Shown in pieces: positions 61,354-64,000 of a stretch of DNA of 64,000 nt; position 1 is the stretch's first letter; every line of letters begins with the position of its first letter. This DNA comes from Sphagnum compactum (lineage: Eukaryota > Bryophyta > Sphagnopsida > Sphagnales). Position numbers and translations under genes: made by a program. The stretch spans positions 186,001-250,000 of the forward strand of contig OZ234500.1 of the NCBI GenBank assembly GCA_965153455.1, given 5' to 3'. The notes beneath the pieces are model-generated. The model had not been told where the DNA came from and made no database searches. It worked only from the letters and a program-made list of their open reading frames with translations.

Positions 61354-62173
61354 TGTCGCAACCCCACTTTGGCCAAGTGTGGGGGTGAAGCCCAACACTT
61401 GGAAAAGTTGGAGATTTGGAGTCCTCCGGGACTCCTGAATGTTCAGAGTTCGACAGCAAGGCCCAAAACACCTCGCATTGGGGTGTTCTTGGTGTCATTG
61501 GAAAGTTCTTGAAACGTAGATATCGAAAATGGCTTGCATTGGCCATTCGGACATCTGCAGCCCAAGTTATGGGCAAAAGAAGGGCCGGGAGTCAAACTGG
61601 CAATTTGACTCCCGACCATTAAAAGTTGGAAATCGACCCTTTTCCGACGTCAACTGAGGGAGTGCAACATGGCGTTGGAAAGATCTCAACGAGGGCTAGA
61701 ACTTTGGTTTAAACCTTGTTGTGATCGGACTCTGCAATCGGGAGTTATGGCTGTTCAAAGTTCCGGGAGTCCAGCCGGGACAATTTCGGGACTCCATTTT
61801 GGGAGTCCCAACAAAATGTGCCATTTGGATGTAGCCTTGGCAGCGAGCTGCAGAGAATACTATATGGGGGAAGGTGGTGGCTTCCCCCGAGTCCGGGCCG
61901 TGGTGAGTCTTGTGTGTCCAAGTGCCCGTGGCTTGTCCCAACACCAAAGGGTGTCCCGAATGCTAAATTAACTTCATGTGGTTGGTTTTTGGATGCAGAT
62001 TCACACAAGCTAAGCTAGTCCCTCTTCCTAGTCTAATCCCTGGGCTCCCAACTCGACCCTCTACCCCTCTTTAGAGTTGGAAGCCGGGAGCGTGCCCCTA
62101 AGTCTCAACTTTCCGCAACTTGACCTTGTGAAACTCTCAAGTAGGTTTCACCCCGGGACTTAGGAGCGCGTCA
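61354..62173 (+). mobile_element. 3' LTR (820 bp), same family as the solo LTR at 4676
   Basis: Begins TGTCGCAACC and ends GGAGCGCGTCA like the 4676-5591 copy and keeps its two hairpins and the GGGAGTCC-rich centre. The purine tract immediately upstream marks it as the 3' LTR of a truncated element whose 5' portion is missing. The expected target duplication after it would be AAGGA (62174-62178); its partner is not in place because the 5' end is gone. Confidence 0.85.
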
Positions 62174-62473
62174 AAGGATGTTCATTGCTTAATTGAATGG
62201 GAAAAGAAAATCGTGCCTTATGAAATTTCCCAGTTTTTTTGTTTCCCGGGCTTGAATGACCCAACACCCACGAGTGCCCCATCCACAAATCTCGTTTTAG
62301 GGTTTAGGGTTGACAAACTTTTCTCCCAAGGAAATTAATAAATAGCTCGGAGAAAACGGAGAAAGTATACTTGTAAAATTAAAAATCTATACCATCAAAA
62401 AGGTATTTGATATGAATTTGTCTGGAACAACCCAAGCCGCATCACAAAATAAATCAAGAATTGTTTATGGCGA

Positions 62474-62603
62474 CCAAATAACAATTAGGGTTGTTTTGGG
62501 AAAAGGAACATTATGGCAACGCCGCAGGGCATATCTAACCAAATAATAATTAGGGTTGTTTTGGGAAAAGGAACATTATGGCAACGCCACAGGGCATATC
62601 TAA
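62474..62603. repeat. 65-bp tandem duplication
   Basis: The unit starting CCAAATAACAATTAGGG at 62474 is repeated at 62539 with only a few substitutions (for example GCCGCAGGG versus GCCACAGGG). Nothing coding is seen. Confidence 0.85.
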
Positions 62604-62609
62604 AGTATG

Positions 62610-64000
62610 TCATTGTGGCGAATCGCGGTTAATTTTAATTGGTAAATACCCCAGGACATTTTTGGTAAACAGTATTAGAGTTCACGCTTGCACAAAGTTT
62701 AATATATCACACATCCTTTTTAATCTATAAACATTCATTATAACAAAACTTTGTTGGGATGGAGGACGAATTAAATGTTTATTAAACAATGAGAATAAGA
62801 ATCAGATCTATTTCCCTCCAGATATACAAAAGATGAATTGGCCATGAATCATGCATGTCCGTAAATGTTATGTGATGGCCCACGATTTTGACACCTCCCC
62901 CCCTGGCCCCCCAAAAAAACAATTTCCATATGCTCCTCCATCCTCTCCCAATGGCCCTTGTAAGCCCTTTAGTTTCTTGTTATTTTTATATATAATGTTC
63001 TATAAAACTGTGTCAATGGCGACATTTTGATGGGTAGTCAAAAGCTAAATAGAATGCAAACGTAACTATTGAAGCTGCACACAAAAACGTAAAATAATTC
63101 GAACCACGTCATGCGAAGTTATACTATAATGGAATATAGCGAAAAAATAGGAAAAGGAAGTCGATTAGCGAGCCAGGGAGTGAGCTTCCATTGAGAGGTT
63201 CTTTAAATATTTAGTGGAGTGGTACCCTAAGCCCCAAATTGAACTTTAAAATTTCGCGATTTTTTGCTATCAAAAGAAGTTTTTTTATAATTATAATGTG
63301 TGGTTTGACGTGATATAAGCAAAACATGATGTGTGATAGCGCCGCGGGGAAACGTTATACGGGTTCAGTTTATGGAACATGTAAAAATTATAAAATATGC
63401 TTCATATATGGTGCACAGGATTTTTGTACAGGCCAAATTAAATACCTAAAACTATGTTCAACATTTTCCCAAGCGTTATCAATGAATACAGGATTGTATC
63501 AAATCCACCACAAAGTAATTTACCTTTTCATAAAATTTCTTAGATTCCATTTATGAGGATAAATAATATATATGCATGGATGGAAATAAAAGGTTGCGCA
63601 ACGTGCTACGAAGGCCAAAGTACATTTAATCACGTCATTTATTAATTCCTCCAAACATAATGAAATTGGAGTGGGGCACAGAAAAAACATACGAGGTTGG
63701 AGATTTATTTTTTCCAATTTTCTAGTGTGCAGCAGGAATTTCTCTCGCAAAATCTCGTGATTTGGAAAACCAGGAGCTGTTCTGTATGTATAACCAGGAG
63801 CGCTTCACATCACCGAACTCTTGTTCCTAAGGTGAGCAACCTGACATCGGGCTCCATGTAAATTTCAAAGATACATCTTATAATCTTGTACGCAAGGTCG
63901 GCCCGTCATTCGAATCACAAACTTTTAGATTGTCATTTTCTGCACATGTTATGCTCGAAGGGGGCATTACAGCACAAACGACACACGTTCCACTTCGCAC
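62610..64000. other. Window end, no gene recognised
   Basis: Mixed composition, somewhat less AT-rich than the left part. An AAG/GTGAGC sequence near 63830 would be a good splice donor, so the last few hundred bases could be a 5' leader of a gene beyond the window, but no coding sequence supports this. Short open frames at 63326-63556 (plus) and 63750-63520 (minus) show no motif. Confidence 0.3.

Noticed and set aside
61099-61398. Minus-strand 99-codon frame with two identical 39-residue units
   Set aside because: It is antisense to the retrotransposon end and is produced by the 117-bp tandem duplication of the polypurine-tract region.
1-64000. tRNA, rRNA or other structured RNA genes
   Set aside because: None was recognised by eye; a covariance-model search was not possible here, so small RNA genes could have been missed.

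Overview
The window looks like nuclear DNA of a land plant. It is AT-rich and gene-poor, with GT-AG introns, nested retrotransposon and DNA-transposon debris, decayed plant-type PPR-DYW (organelle RNA-editing) genes, and plant NB-ARC-LRR immune-receptor genes. The receptors carry an N-terminal alpha/beta-hydrolase domain. That hydrolase-NBS-LRR (HNL) class was described from liverworts and is not a feature of flowering plants, so a non-seed plant, most likely a bryophyte, is the best guess. This is an inference; nothing here fixes the species.

Layout. 1-13.2 kb is AT-rich and TE-derived. A CACTA-type terminus lies at 1283 with a motif-rich subterminal zone, and a decayed En/Spm (Transposase_24-like) gene lies on the minus strand at about 3.96-6.99 kb. 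That gene is interrupted by a 916-bp solo LTR with a perfect 5-bp target duplication. 13.2-28.3 kb holds repeat block A with PPR-DYW pseudogene A, a degenerate minisatellite-like tract, two candidate minus-strand exons, then block B with PPR-DYW pseudogene B and a further PPR fragment. 28.5-29.1 kb is a segment found again, inverted, at 43.7-44.25 kb. 29.1-32 kb is empty AT-rich DNA.

32-54.5 kb is the centre of interest. There are four copies of the HNL gene: NLR1 (+, 34.3-38.45 kb, full length but broken), NLR4 (-, 44.25-44.8 kb, first exons only), NLR2 (-, 45.28-49.35 kb, best preserved, two frameshifts) and NLR3 (+, 52.0-54.48 kb, cut off inside the NB-ARC). NLR2 and NLR3 are head to head around a telomere-like repeat. 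Between NLR1 and NLR4 lie fragments of further PPR-DYW genes, a MITE and remnants of an unrelated alpha/beta hydrolase. NLR3 runs into an 86/129-bp minisatellite (54.5-55.19 kb).

55.7-60.9 kb is block C, an inverted copy of block A plus part of B, so related sequence in opposite orientation flanks about 39 kb. 60.95-62.17 kb is the 3' end and 3' LTR of the same retrotransposon family as the solo LTR at 4.7 kb. The remainder has no recognisable gene. No complete, undamaged gene of known function is visible. The window is a graveyard and possible recombination nursery of immune-receptor and RNA-editing genes.
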